Counted from the stretch's first letter, positions 35,430 through 44,226 are shown. The stretch: 64,000 nt of DNA from an uncultured Muribaculaceae bacterium (GCA_910587925.1 CAJUOC010000008.1:22266-86265), one strand, 5' to 3'. Notes: generated by a model from the letters alone, not told the origin. Made by a program: numbers and translations.

Positions 35430-36062
35430 GTGATAGTTCGCGCAGGTTACAAACTATTACTGGTCGAAAGACGCCAAATAGTTAAATAAAAGCGCGGAGC
35501 GCTTTCCGGCGCAAGCGATGCAAGGAAGTTTTGCAACACCTCCTGCCCACGGCTCCAAGGCCAACCCGGCGAACTAGTCAGCGTATCTTTGTAATATTTA
35601 GCTATTTGGCGTCTTTCGACCAGTAATAGTTACAAACCTGCGCGTTGCCGTGGTATTCCACCTCGTCTTTTTTGCTTTGTAAGTCAAAAAGACGCTACCT
35701 CCGCAGATTGTCGAGCGTACTGATACGAGTGTCGGACTGACGATGAGGTGTATATGGACGGTCTGAAGCAATGCATGGCGAGGCGATGTTTGGACTTACA
35801 AAGTCCAAACACCGAAGTGTAATAGCTTGGTGGCGCGCAGGTTACAAACCTGCGCGAACTAACGTCTTACGGCGTAGCGCTATAATAAGGTAGCACATCC
35901 GCGGTCATAGTACGCGCCGGTTGCTGGCCTGCGCATATTGACGCTCTACCGCGTAGCGGTATAATATGGTAGCCGCGGGTGACAACCCGCGGTATCATGA
36001 GATGCGGGCGACGCGACCGATTTATCGGTCGAATTTTACGGTGCGGGCGGGGTAGGGATATA
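35430..36062. other. Repeat-rich intergenic stretch after pnuT
   Basis: No credible gene. It contains a 204-bp element bounded by 42-bp inverted repeats (35440-35643), two copies of the double-hairpin repeat in opposite orientation (about 35629-35694 and 35785-35855), and an imperfect direct repeat of about 35 bp (gcgtagcgctataataaggtagc near 35870 and gcgtagcggtataatatggtagc near 35951), followed by the hairpin ccgcgggt gac aacccgcgg near 35975-35993. Confidence 0.7.
35440..35643. repeat. MITE-like element with 42-bp terminal inverted repeats
   Basis: 35440-35481 pairs with 35602-35643. Both contain gcgcaggtt and ctattactggtcgaaagacg and differ only in a few central bases (acaaa versus tgtaa). 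The 120-bp interior has no ORF but includes gttttgcaacacctcct (shared with about 16912 in inverse) and a promoter-like TATCTTTG at 35584-35591. Confidence 0.75.
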
Positions 36063-36302
36063 AAAAAAGTCCCCAAACATTTCAACAATGGCGGAGGACC
36101 TAAGCCAAAAGGCGAATTTGTGATTCAAAAGTCACTGCCATAAGGCAGCTTTAGAGATTATATCATACTTACTTATCACAACACCGCTGTAAGGCGAGCG
36201 GCATGGCCTCACGGCCGGCATCATCCTTGGTTGCCTTAGCTTAGATCTTTGTTGAGTGATTGCGTAAATAATCGGCCTAAGACTAAGTCAGGGTGCTTTT
36301 TT
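36062..36302 (-). ncRNA. Structured small RNA, 6S-like / Bacteroidales-1-like candidate
   Basis: It reads on the minus strand from just after a strong promoter (start near 36302) to a U-run at 36068-36062, about 240 nt. There is no ORF. The RNA folds as a rod. The 5' AAAAAAG..CCC can pair with the 3' GGGG.ACUUUUUU. GAUUAU pairs with AUAAUC, AUCAC..AACA with UGUUGUGAU, and GCU..AAGGC with GCCUU..AGC, leading to a GGCC-GUGA-GGCC tip. A side hairpin CUGCC-UUAU-GGCAG follows. Size, rod shape and paired ends resemble 6S RNA. tmRNA and RNase P signatures are absent. The identity is inference. Confidence 0.6.
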
Positions 36303-36308
36303 ACTCTG

Positions 36309-36339
36309 CAAAGGTAATGATAAAGGCGCGCTCCGACAA
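36309..36339 (-). promoter_or_regulatory. Promoter of the structured small RNA
   Basis: Minus strand: TTG (36339-36337), 20-bp spacer, TACCTTTG (36316-36309). This is one of the best promoter matches in the window, with no protein gene downstream. Confidence 0.7.
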
Positions 36340-36660
36340 TGACGTTAACAATATTTAACCTGCGGCAGTGAACACTCTCGCACCACCGTCAAAAACCACC
36401 CGACGGGACGTGCCGCCGGGCGATTTGGAAAAGAAGGGATCCTATGAGAGATTTTACCTCTTTTTTTCTTGTGTCGGCCGGGATGTCGCGTGCTCGCGCA
36501 TACCGGGTCGCGGGATTGATAAATGTCGCTGAATAGCCGGTTTTGCAGATGATGTATAATAGGCTGCGCCGTAAAAGTATGAAAAGTTTATTAAAAATCA
36601 AAATTATCTGACATTTTTATAAAATTGCCATAAAAAATATTTTCGTAGATTTGCAGTGCA
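36340..36660. other. Intergenic, upstream of queA
   Basis: An AT-rich stretch between two promoters firing in opposite directions. A 70-codon minus-strand frame at 36389-36601 has no family resemblance, no ribosome-binding or promoter signal that I can see, and is not called. Nothing else is recognisable. Confidence 0.5.
36625..36653 (+). promoter_or_regulatory. Promoter of queA, nearly leaderless
   Basis: TTG at 36625-36627, 18-bp spacer, TAGATTTG at 36646-36653. The ATG at 36661 begins 7 bases after the box, about where transcription should start. Confidence 0.6.
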
Positions 36661-37875
36661 ATGCAAGACCCACGCAACATCGAGATAGGGCAGTACGACT
36701 ATCCGCTGCCCGACCACCGCATCGCGGCCCACCCTCTGGAGCAGCGCGATGCCTGCAAGCTGCTGGTGATGAGCACCGGCGGCGCCCCCGCAAGCCATGT
36801 ATTCGCCGAGCTGCCGTCGCTGCTGCCGGCCGATACGATGCTGGTGTACAACGACACCCGTGTGATAAACGCCCGCCTGCGCCTGCGCAAGGCTACCGGC
36901 GCCCACATCGAGATATTCTGTCTGGAGCCGGCGCATCCGGCCGACTATGCGGTGAGCTTCGCCTCGACCGATACCTGCTCGTGGATATGCCTGGTGGGCA
37001 ACTCCAAGAAGTGGAAAGAGGGGGCGCTGGAGGCGTCGATAGAAATCGACGGCCGCGAGTGTCTGCTGCGCGCCACCCGCTGCGGAGCGGTGGGCAATGC
37101 CTATGAGATACGCTTTGACTGGAGCGGCGGCTTCACGTTTGCGCAGGTCATCGAGGCCGCCGGGGTGATACCCATCCCGCCGTATCTCGGCCGCGATACC
37201 GAGGAGAGCGACGCCGCAGACTATCAGACCGTCTACAGTCATATCGACGGCTCCGTGGCCGCCCCGACCGCCGGGCTGCATTTCACCGATGCCGTGCTCG
37301 CCGATATCGACTCGCGCGGCATCGCCCGCCGCAGGGTCACGCTTCACGTCGGCGCCGGTACCTTCCAGCCCGTCAAGAGCGACCATATCGGCGACCACCC
37401 CATGCACAGCGAGTATATCAGCGTCGACATCGATACCATAGAGGCAATCGCCGCCCATCTGCCCCGGCCGGTGGTGGCGGTGGGCACCACCTCGGTGCGC
37501 ACCCTCGAGAGCCTGTACCACATAGGCTGCCTGATGGCCACCGGTCGCTGGACCGGCGAGGTGCCGCAGTGGTATCCCTACGAGGCCGGGCATCCTCAAC
37601 TCAGCGCCGCCGAGGCTCTGGCGGCCGTGGTCGAGAGTTTGCGCGCCCGCGGCGAGAGCCGCCTGGTGGCCGATACCCGCATCATCATCGCGCCCGGATA
37701 CACATACCGCGTGGTGGGCGGTATGGTGACCAACTTCCATCAGCCCCGCTCGACCCTGCTGCTGCTGGTATCGGCATTTCTTGGCGGCGAGCGCTGGCGC
37801 GACGCATACCGCTATGCTCTCGACGGTGATTTCCGCTTCCTGAGCTATGGCGACGCTTGTCTTTTTCTTCGTTAA
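36661..37875 (+). CDS. queA: QueA-type S-adenosylmethionine:tRNA ribosyltransferase-isomerase
   Basis: 404 residues. QueA transfers and rearranges the ribosyl part of SAM onto preQ1 in tRNA, giving epoxyqueuosine. Landmarks are YDYPLPDHRIAAHPLEQRD at the N-terminus, VYNDTRVINARL, PIPPYLGR with YQTVYS, APTAGLHFT, LHVGAGTFQPV and MVTNFHQPRSTLLLLVSAF. It is about 50 residues longer than the E. coli enzyme, as in the longer Bacteroidetes form, so a paralogue with a related role is possible. No other queuosine gene is in the window. Confidence 0.9.
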   Translation: MQDPRNIEIGQYDYPLPDHRIAAHPLEQRDACKLLVMSTGGAPASHVFAELPSLLPADTMLVYNDTRVINARLRLRKATGAHIEIFCLEPAHPADYAVSFASTDTCSWICLVGNSKKWKEGALEASIEIDGRECLLRATRCGAVGNAYEIRFDWSGGFTFAQVIEAAGVIPIPPYLGRDTEESDAADYQTVYSHIDGSVAAPTAGLHFTDAVLADIDSRGIARRRVTLHVGAGTFQPVKSDHIGDHPMHSEYISVDIDTIEAIAAHLPRPVVAVGTTSVRTLESLYHIGCLMATGRWTGEVPQWYPYEAGHPQLSAAEALAAVVESLRARGESRLVADTRIIIAPGYTYRVVGGMVTNFHQPRSTLLLLVSAFLGGERWRDAYRYALDGDFRFLSYGDACLFLR

Positions 37876-37924
37876 AGATTGTTAAGCCGGCCGGGCATTA
37901 CGCCGCTTTTTTCTATCTTGCGGG

Positions 37925-39370
37925 GTGTTTGACAGCTTAGCGCAGAGTTTCGATTGGCTATGGGTGCGCAATATCATATTTGCGCTGTATGCCCTCACGA
38001 CGGTCAGCATCATCGTGGTAGTGTTGTCGGAAAACCGCAACCCGGTGAAGTCGCTGGCCTGGGTCACTGTGCTGCTGCTCCTGCCCATGGTGGGCATCAT
38101 ACTCTACCTCTTTTTCGGCCGTAACATACAGAATACCCGTAAGATGAGCCGGGCCAACCGCCGTCGGCTCAAGCGCCGCGAGTCGGCGCCGACGCTCGAC
38201 GCGCGCTCGCTGGGCCTCTCGGCCGAGTCGGTGCAGCAGGCCAGCCTGGCCAAAGCGCTGACCGGGGCGCCGCTCTATGCGGTGAGCGATGTGAGGGTAT
38301 ACACGGGCGGCGAGGCAAAGTTTGCCGACCTCAAGGCCGACCTGCGCTCGGCCCGCCGGTATATCAACATCGAGTACTATATATTTGAGAGCGACAGCGT
38401 CGGTACCGAGATTGCCGACATACTCATCGAGCGGGCGCTGGCCGGAGTGGTGGTGAGGGTGATATACGACCATGTGGGGTCGTTTACCGTGCGCAACCGC
38501 TTTTTCAGCCGCATGCGCCGTGCCGGTGTGCAGATATATCCGTTCTTCGAGGTGACCTTCCCCCAGCTGGGCACTCGCATCAACTGGCGCAACCACCGCA
38601 AGCTCTGCGTGATCGACGGCCGCACAGGCTATCTGGGCGGCATGAATATCGCCGACCGCTACATCACGGGCGGGCGCCGCTTTGCCACCTGGCGCGACAC
38701 TCACGTGCGCGTCGAGGGCCCGGTCGTGGCCGCTCTGCAATACAGCTTTGCCGTCGACTGGCATTTCATGGGGCAACCCCTCATCGAGGAGTCGGTCGAT
38801 GTGGAGCCGGTGAGCGCACCGGCCATCGCGGCGCACCTGGTCACCTCGGGGCCGACGTCGGCGTGGAGCAGCGTGGCCCTCATGTTTCACAAGGCCATCG
38901 CCGGAGCCAAGCGGCGGGTGTACATACAGACCCCCTACTTCCTGCCCACCGAGCCGCTGCTCAAAGACCTCACCACCGCCTCGCTGGCCCACGTCGATGT
39001 GCGTATCATGCTGCCGCGCCACTCCGACAGTCGGCTGCTCGACCTGGCATCGTCGTCGTACATCACCGAGTGTCTGCGCGCCGGCGTGAAGATTTACTTC
39101 TACGAGGCCGGTATGCTCCACTCCAAGTGTATCATAGTCGACGACGAGTTTGTCACCATCGGCTCGACCAACTTCGACTTCCGCAGCTTCGAGCATAATT
39201 TCGAGGGCAACCTCTTTTTCTACTCCCGTGATTTCAACCGACAGATGACCGACATCTACCGCGAGGATCTCACGCGCTGCTCGCGTGTGATACCCGCCGA
39301 GTGGCGCCGCCGTCCGCTGGCGCGCCGCGCTCTGGAGAGTGTCGTGCGTCTGCTAAGTCCCATATTATGA
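37925..39370 (+). CDS. cls: Cardiolipin synthase (phospholipase D family)
   Basis: 481 residues from a GTG start at 37925; no in-frame ATG lies near enough to keep the first helix. Two N-terminal transmembrane helices (about 14-34 and 45-65) precede two phospholipase D domains with HKD motifs: HRKLCVID near residue 222 and HSKCIIVD at 399-406, each followed by G-S/G-x-N (GGMN, GSTN). The enzyme joins two phosphatidylglycerols, or PG with another lipid, in the inner membrane. Its stop overlaps the next ATG by 4 bp. Confidence 0.93.
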   Translation: MFDSLAQSFDWLWVRNIIFALYALTTVSIIVVVLSENRNPVKSLAWVTVLLLLPMVGIILYLFFGRNIQNTRKMSRANRRRLKRRESAPTLDARSLGLSAESVQQASLAKALTGAPLYAVSDVRVYTGGEAKFADLKADLRSARRYINIEYYIFESDSVGTEIADILIERALAGVVVRVIYDHVGSFTVRNRFFSRMRRAGVQIYPFFEVTFPQLGTRINWRNHRKLCVIDGRTGYLGGMNIADRYITGGRRFATWRDTHVRVEGPVVAALQYSFAVDWHFMGQPLIEESVDVEPVSAPAIAAHLVTSGPTSAWSSVALMFHKAIAGAKRRVYIQTPYFLPTEPLLKDLTTASLAHVDVRIMLPRHSDSRLLDLASSSYITECLRAGVKIYFYEAGMLHSKCIIVDDEFVTIGSTNFDFRSFEHNFEGNLFFYSRDFNRQMTDIYREDLTRCSRVIPAEWRRRPLARRALESVVRLLSPIL

Positions 39371-39966
39371 CCGATAAAGAACGTTTTTGCCAGATACTCC
39401 GCGACACCGGCCGCGAAAACATCGATTATGTGATTGAAGACCTCGAGACGCTCGGCTTCTTTGAGGCGCCCGCATCGGTGCGCAATCACTTCAACTTTGC
39501 AGGCGGGCTGGTGCGCCACTCGCTCAACGTCTACGACATGGCCATGGCGCTGCGGCAGGCCGTGGTGCCGATGCGCGCCGATATGGAGAAGGCGCTGCGA
39601 CCCGAGTCTATAGCGCTGGCCGCGCTGCTCCACGACGTGTGCAAGGCCGATATATACAAGAAAACCCTCAAGAAGCGCCGCAACGAGATAGGCGTGTGGG
39701 AAGACATCGAGGGCTACGACGTCGACTACTCCGGCCTGCCCGTGGGCCACGGCGAGAAGTCGGTGATAATGCTGCTGCGCTCAGGTCTCGACCTCGACGA
39801 CGAGGAGATATTTGCCATACGCTGGCATATGGGCCCGTGGGACCTGCCCCTGCAGAGCATCGAGATGGACAAGTCGTACCGCGCCGCCCAGGCGCGCTCG
39901 CCGCTGGTGGCTCTCATCCACACAGCCGATACTCTGGCCGCGCAGATACTCGAGCGCGACGCCTGA
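39367..39966 (+). CDS. HD-domain hydrolase
   Basis: 199 residues, starting within the cardiolipin synthase stop (ATGA overlap). An HD phosphohydrolase fold: His51 in GGLVRHSLNVYDMA, the His89-Asp90 pair in LAALLHDVCKADIY, a later His in GHGEKSV and Asp in IHTADTLAAQ complete a metal site. It resembles the HD half of YhaM-type 3'-5' exoribonucleases and some nucleotidases, but there is no OB domain, so the substrate is open. It converges with recX, 4 bp apart. Confidence 0.85.
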   Translation: MTDKERFCQILRDTGRENIDYVIEDLETLGFFEAPASVRNHFNFAGGLVRHSLNVYDMAMALRQAVVPMRADMEKALRPESIALAALLHDVCKADIYKKTLKKRRNEIGVWEDIEGYDVDYSGLPVGHGEKSVIMLLRSGLDLDDEEIFAIRWHMGPWDLPLQSIEMDKSYRAAQARSPLVALIHTADTLAAQILERDA

Positions 39967-39970
39967 GCGC

Positions 39971-40435
39971 TCACATGGCGCGTATGGCACTCGCCACAAG
40001 GTCGGGCTCGAAGCCGCGCGACGCCGCCCAGCGGAATAGCCGCGTGCGGCCGTCGTAGGTGTCGGGCTCGGCGATGGTGCGCCGCTTGCGCGCGAGCAGG
40101 TCGGCCAGCCTCGCGGCATATGCGTCGGGGTCGATGTCGGCCAGCGCCGCGGCGATGATATCGCGGGCCACCCGCTTCTGATACAGACCGAGCGCTATCT
40201 TGCGGCGTCCCCATCCGCCATACTCCAGTTTGTCGCGCACGTAGGCGGCCGCAAAGCGGCTGTCGTCGATAAACCGCCGCTTGACCAGCGAGGCCAGTAT
40301 GCGCTCCGACTCGTCGGGCGCCACGCCCCACTGATACAGCTTGCGGGCAATCTCGCCCGAGGAGTGCTCGGCACGGGCACACAGCTCCTCGGCGCGGATG
40401 AGCGCGCGGGCCGGGTCGAGCGGTCGTCTCAGCAT
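39971..40435 (-). CDS. recX: RecX regulatory protein
   Basis: 154 residues. An all-helical RecX protein with three repeated three-helix units: ALIRAEELCARAEHSSGEIARKL, ESERILASLVKRRFIDDSRFAAAYVRDK and GRRKIALGLYQKRV. RecX binds RecA filaments and limits their growth. It starts 7 bp inside the 3' end of prmC and is last in the nucleotidyltransferase-obg-prmC-recX operon; recA itself is not in the window. Confidence 0.92.
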   Translation of the reverse strand: MLRRPLDPARALIRAEELCARAEHSSGEIARKLYQWGVAPDESERILASLVKRRFIDDSRFAAAYVRDKLEYGGWGRRKIALGLYQKRVARDIIAAALADIDPDAYAARLADLLARKRRTIAEPDTYDGRTRLFRWAASRGFEPDLVASAIRAM

Positions 40436-41280
40436 AGAGAGGCGCGGGCGTAGCGCCGGCGCCCGTAGGCGTCGAGCAGTATCTCGACGTCGCGGTATCC
40501 GCCGGCGGTGAGGTCGGCGGCGAGGCGGTCGGCGTAGTTGGGATTGATTTCAAAGTATAGACGTCCGCCCGGCCTGAGCGCGCTGTGGCCATAGTCGGCC
40601 AGGGCGTGGTAAAAGCGCAGCGGGTCGTCGTCGGGCACAAATAGCGCCGAGTGCGGCTCATAGGCGGCCACGCTGCCGTCGACAGTATCGGCCTCGCCCT
40701 CGGCGATGTAGGGCGGATTGCTCACTATGATGTCGTACAGCGGCTCGGCCGGAGTGGCGAGCGCCAGCATGTCGGCCCGGCTGAAATCCACGGCGGCGTG
40801 CAGGGCGCGTGCGTTACTGCGTGCCACCAGCAGGGCGCCGTCGCTGATGTCGATGGCCTCGACACGGGCAAAGGGCAAGGCCCGGCTCAGCGCGATGGCG
40901 ATGCAGCCCGAGCCTGTGCCGGCGTCGAGCACGTGCAGGTCTGAGCGGCCGGCCATGTCGTCGGTGATGAGGTCTACCAGCCCGGCTGTCTCGAGGCGGG
41001 GGATGAGAGTGTCAGATGTCACCGAGAGATCCATGCCCATAAACCGCGCGCGGCCGACCGCATACTGCGGCGGCTCGCCGTCGGCGATGCGCTTTACCAC
41101 GCGGTACACCCTCATCACAGTCTCCGGCTCCACCTCCAGCTCGGGCGACGACAGCACCTTGGACATCGGGAAGCAGGCCGCGTCTTCAATCACAAGCCGC
41201 GCCGTAGCCTTGCCCTCGGCAGGGCCGAGGGCAGATGTGAGCGCTGTGAGCGTATTGCGGTAGAGGGCGTCGAGAGTCAT
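40429..41280 (-). CDS. prmC: Peptide chain release factor N5-glutamine methyltransferase
   Basis: 283 residues from the ATG at 41280, which shares one base with the obg stop (TGATG). An N-terminal helical domain (to about 85) recognises release factors. The Rossmann methyltransferase domain has VLDAGTGSGCIAIAL for SAM and the diagnostic NPPY at 188-191 (IVSNPPYIAE), which holds the GGQ glutamine of RF1/RF2. IPRLET is the typical interdomain loop (usually PRPETE). Complete and cytoplasmic. Confidence 0.95.
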   Translation of the reverse strand: MTLDALYRNTLTALTSALGPAEGKATARLVIEDAACFPMSKVLSSPELEVEPETVMRVYRVVKRIADGEPPQYAVGRARFMGMDLSVTSDTLIPRLETAGLVDLITDDMAGRSDLHVLDAGTGSGCIAIALSRALPFARVEAIDISDGALLVARSNARALHAAVDFSRADMLALATPAEPLYDIIVSNPPYIAEGEADTVDGSVAAYEPHSALFVPDDDPLRFYHALADYGHSALRPGGRLYFEINPNYADRLAADLTAGGYRDVEILLDAYGRRRYARASLC

Positions 41281-42515
41281 CAGTCGGGGCGGTTTTGGCT
41301 GTCGTCGGTGTCGTCGGCATCCTCGTCCCACATGTAGCCGTCGTCATCGTAGTCGATGTCGTCGCCCCATGCCTGGGCGCTGATGTCGCGGAGGTCCTCG
41401 CCCTCGTCGTCGTCCTCGGTCTCGTCGGGAGTGTATTCAAATATGAAACCGTCCTCGGCCTTGTCGCGGTGCTGCTCGTCGAGGTCGCGGGTGGCGATGT
41501 CGGGAGTGGCGAGGCGATTGGAGTCGTCGGTGATGGCGCGCCACAGCACATCTTTCAGCTCGGTGATACCCTGGCCGGTCACGGCCGAGATGAACACGTG
41601 GGGTATGTCGTCGGGCAGCGTGCGGGCGATTTCCTCGGTAAGCTCCTCGTCGAGCATGTCGCTTTTCGACACGGCCAGTATGCGGTGCTTGTCGAGCAGC
41701 TGGGGATTGAATTGCTCCAGCTCGCGCAGCAGTATATGGTATTGCCCGGTGATGTCGTCGGCATCGGCCGGCACCAGAAACAGCAGCACGGCATTGCGCT
41801 CGATGTGGCGCAGAAAGCGCAGCCCCAGGCCCTTGCCCTCGCTGGCGCCCTCGATGATGCCGGGGATGTCGGCCATCACAAAGGAGCGGTTGTCGCGGTA
41901 GCTTACGATACCCAGCTGCGGCTCCATGGTGGTGAAGGGGTAGTCGGCAATCTTGGGGCGGGCCGCCGATACGGCCGAGAGCAGCGTCGACTTGCCCGCG
42001 TTGGGAAAGCCAACCAGTCCCACGTCGGCCAGCACCTTGAGCTCCAGCACCACCGACTTCTCGATGGCCGGCTCGCCCGGCTGGGCGTATCGCGGGGTAC
42101 GGTTGGTGGCGCTCTTGAAGTGCCAGTTGCCCAGGCCGCCGCGGCCGCCTCGCAGTAGCTTCACCTCCTGGCCGTCGCGGGTCACCTCGGCGAGGTATGC
42201 GCCGGTCTCGGCATCGTATACCACGGTGCCGCATGGTACCTCGACCACCACATCCTCGCCGTCCTTGCCAAATGAGCGGCCGCCCGAGCCGCTCTCGCCG
42301 TTTCCGGCAAAGATATGGCGGCGGTATTTGAGCGGCAGCAGCGTCCACATATGGGCGTTGCCACGCAGTATGATATGACCGCCGCGACCGCCGTCGCCGC
42401 CGTCGGGACCGCCCTTGGGCACATATTTGGCCCGGTAGAAGTGGCGCGAGCCGGCGCCGCCCTTGCCCGAGCGGCACAGTATCTTTACATAGTCGATGAA
42501 ATTGGAGTCTGCCAT
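41280..42515 (-). CDS. obg: GTPase Obg/CgtA
   Basis: 411 residues from the ATG at 42515. The N-terminal glycine-rich OBG fold (CRSGKGGAGSRHFYRAKYVP, then GGPDGGDGGRGG) is followed by the G domain with P-loop GFPNAGKST at 169-177, switch II DIPGIIEGA and an SKSD-type G4 (AVSKSDMLDEE). The C-terminus has no OCT domain but ends in a long acidic tail (about 60 residues rich in D/E, such as DDIDYDDDGYMWDEDADD). It acts in late 50S ribosome assembly and stress control. It lies 17 bp after the nucleotidyltransferase gene. Confidence 0.95.
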   Translation of the reverse strand: MADSNFIDYVKILCRSGKGGAGSRHFYRAKYVPKGGPDGGDGGRGGHIILRGNAHMWTLLPLKYRRHIFAGNGESGSGGRSFGKDGEDVVVEVPCGTVVYDAETGAYLAEVTRDGQEVKLLRGGRGGLGNWHFKSATNRTPRYAQPGEPAIEKSVVLELKVLADVGLVGFPNAGKSTLLSAVSAARPKIADYPFTTMEPQLGIVSYRDNRSFVMADIPGIIEGASEGKGLGLRFLRHIERNAVLLFLVPADADDITGQYHILLRELEQFNPQLLDKHRILAVSKSDMLDEELTEEIARTLPDDIPHVFISAVTGQGITELKDVLWRAITDDSNRLATPDIATRDLDEQHRDKAEDGFIFEYTPDETEDDDEGEDLRDISAQAWGDDIDYDDDGYMWDEDADDTDDSQNRPD

Positions 42516-42532
42516 AGATGGGGGTTTTACGG

Positions 42533-43621
42533 TTACAACGGTGTGGCGCCGGGATAGTTCACTCCGGCAAAATTGCGGTGGTGGCGCATCAGCTCGCGCG
42601 CCTGGCTGAAGTCGGCGGGCGAGCCCACGTCGATCCACGACCCGCGTATCACATAGTACGACACCCGCATCCCGTCGGCGATGGCGTCGGCCAGCAGGTC
42701 GGGGGCGTCGGCGCGCTCGCCGGGGCGCAGCCGGCCGAGCAGCCGGTCGGAGAATATGTATATGCCGGCGTTGGCATAGTGGGAGTACGACGGCTTCTCC
42801 GTGATGCCGCTCACCCGCTCGCCGTCGAGGTCGAGGATAGCAAAGGGTACCGTCACCTGATAGGGCACCACGGCGATGGTGGCGTCGGCTCCGGTGTCGA
42901 TATGCTTGAGGTACATCTCCTCAAATGATATGGTAGTGAGCAGGTCGGAGTTCATCACCAGCGTGTGGCCGTCGCTGCCGTCGGGTATGCCGCAGAGAGT
43001 GGCCGCGCCGATGGTGCCCAGTGGCTGCTCCTCGCGCACGCATTTCACATCGACCCCCGCCACCGGCCCGGCAAAGTGCTCCTCGATCTGCTCGGCCATA
43101 TAGCGCACGCAGGCCGTGATGTCGGTGATGCCGCAGGCCGCCAGCGCCTCGATATTGTAGTCGATGATAGCCTTGCCGTCGATTTCGAGCAGCGGCTTGG
43201 GGCGTGTGAGCGTGAGCGGACGCAGCCGCTCGCCCTTGCCCCCGGCCATGAGTATGGCGCGCAGCGGCAGGCGGGTATGAGTGCGGCCCAGGTCGATGAT
43301 CTCGACAGGGCGGCCGTCGGCGTCGAGCCGCGGCACCAGGCGTATGCCCCGGCTGCGGAAGTCGCGCAGCCGCTCCACGGCTGCGGCGCCCGAGTCGTCG
43401 GGGCCGATGGCTCTGAACGCCGTGTGCATGGCCTCGGTCACAGCCGAGTCGAGCGAAGCGCCCCCGAGCAGAGCGCGGCGTATGTCGCCGTCGGTGAGAG
43501 TGCCCAGCAGCCGGCCCGAGACGTCGGTGACAAATAGCGTGATAGCCGAGCCCGACAGAGCGTTGAGCCTGCCGAGGGCCTCGAGCAGCGAGGCCTCAGC
43601 CCCTATGAGATTTTGTTTCAT
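42533..43621 (-). CDS. CBS-domain sugar nucleotidyltransferase
   Basis: 362 residues. The first about 115 residues are a CBS pair (TLTDGDIRRALL is a typical CBS end). From about 118 a nucleotidyltransferase domain begins, with LMAGGKGERLRPLTLTRPKP (the G-G-x-G-x-R-L nucleotide loop and the KP motif) and later VMNSDLLT and GSWIDVGSPADF. This layout matches the CBS/guanylyltransferases found with legionaminic or sialic acid-type sugar pathways (PtmE/LegF-like); a mannose-1-phosphate guanylyltransferase is the alternative. A NeuA-like gene lies 900 bp away. It heads the operon with obg, prmC and recX. Confidence 0.88.
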   Translation of the reverse strand: MKQNLIGAEASLLEALGRLNALSGSAITLFVTDVSGRLLGTLTDGDIRRALLGGASLDSAVTEAMHTAFRAIGPDDSGAAAVERLRDFRSRGIRLVPRLDADGRPVEIIDLGRTHTRLPLRAILMAGGKGERLRPLTLTRPKPLLEIDGKAIIDYNIEALAACGITDITACVRYMAEQIEEHFAGPVAGVDVKCVREEQPLGTIGAATLCGIPDGSDGHTLVMNSDLLTTISFEEMYLKHIDTGADATIAVVPYQVTVPFAILDLDGERVSGITEKPSYSHYANAGIYIFSDRLLGRLRPGERADAPDLLADAIADGMRVSYYVIRGSWIDVGSPADFSQARELMRHHRNFAGVNYPGATPL

Positions 43622-43640
43622 CAGCCGTGCAACTTTTCTG

Positions 43641-43671
43641 CAAAGTTACAAATTTCTTTTCACTGACCCAA
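43641..43671 (-). promoter_or_regulatory. Promoter of the nucleotidyltransferase-obg-prmC-recX operon
   Basis: Minus strand: TTG (43671-43669), 20-bp spacer, TAACTTTG (43648-43641), 19 bp before the ATG at 43621. Confidence 0.65.
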
Positions 43672-43691
43672 TCGTGCGCAGACGCAAAGCG

Positions 43692-44225
43692 CTATTCACA
43701 GAAATTCCTCAAATCAAAGAACATCAGCCGTGTCGCTTCTGTGCAGTCGCCGTCGGTAAAAAACATAAAGCCGTTTTTGAGATAAAAGTCGGTAGCCGAG
43801 CTGAGCGCGTCGACAGTGATAAACCGGCACCCCAGTCGCTTTACTGTAGTAAACGCATACTTGATGCTGTCGAGGATGAATGTACCCATGCCGCATCGCG
43901 CATAGTCGTCGTGTACGGCAAGACGCCCGATTTTTACAGCCGGATAACTCTTGCGGCGCTTGGGATTGGGGATGTTACGATTTAGCCTGTTCCAGGTCGG
44001 CTTATCGTCGGAGCTGAATATGATTTTGTCGGCAAGCAAGCTGAAATATGCGGCAGTCACCTGCTGCGCAGGGTCTTCAATAAGATATGTGACTGCCATC
44101 AGCTCTTTGTGGAAATGCTTGGCGTCGTCAAAAAGGAAGCCGTTTAAATCTGCATCAGCACATCTGAACGGCTTAATATCAGTATCCTCTGACAGCTGTA
44201 TCTGTGTAAAGGTGCTGAAGTCCAT
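43692..44225 (-). CDS. GNAT acetyltransferase, probable TacT/AtaT-like toxin
   Basis: 177 residues with a single GNAT fold. VKIGRLAVHDDYARCGMGTFILDSI holds the acetyl-CoA loop (R/Q-x-x-G-x-G/A), and YLKNGFMFF is the late GNAT strand. The N-terminus (IKPFRCADADLNGFLFDDA) is typical of toxin-type GNATs, which acetylate aminoacyl-tRNA. A 52-residue gene ends one base before its ATG, in the usual position for the antitoxin. Somewhat AT-rich compared with its neighbours. An ordinary small-molecule acetyltransferase remains possible. Confidence 0.8.
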   Translation of the reverse strand: MDFSTFTQIQLSEDTDIKPFRCADADLNGFLFDDAKHFHKELMAVTYLIEDPAQQVTAAYFSLLADKIIFSSDDKPTWNRLNRNIPNPKRRKSYPAVKIGRLAVHDDYARCGMGTFILDSIKYAFTTVKRLGCRFITVDALSSATDFYLKNGFMFFTDGDCTEATRLMFFDLRNFCE

Positions 44226-44226
44226 A

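Noticed and set aside
36062..36302. tmRNA or RNase P RNA at the orphan promoter
   Set aside because: No tRNA-like ends or tag frame, and none of the conserved RNase P core strings; the length of about 240 nt also does not fit RNase P.
36389..36601. 70-codon minus-strand frame before queA
   Set aside because: No family pattern, no promoter or coupling; AT-rich intergenic DNA easily leaves such frames.
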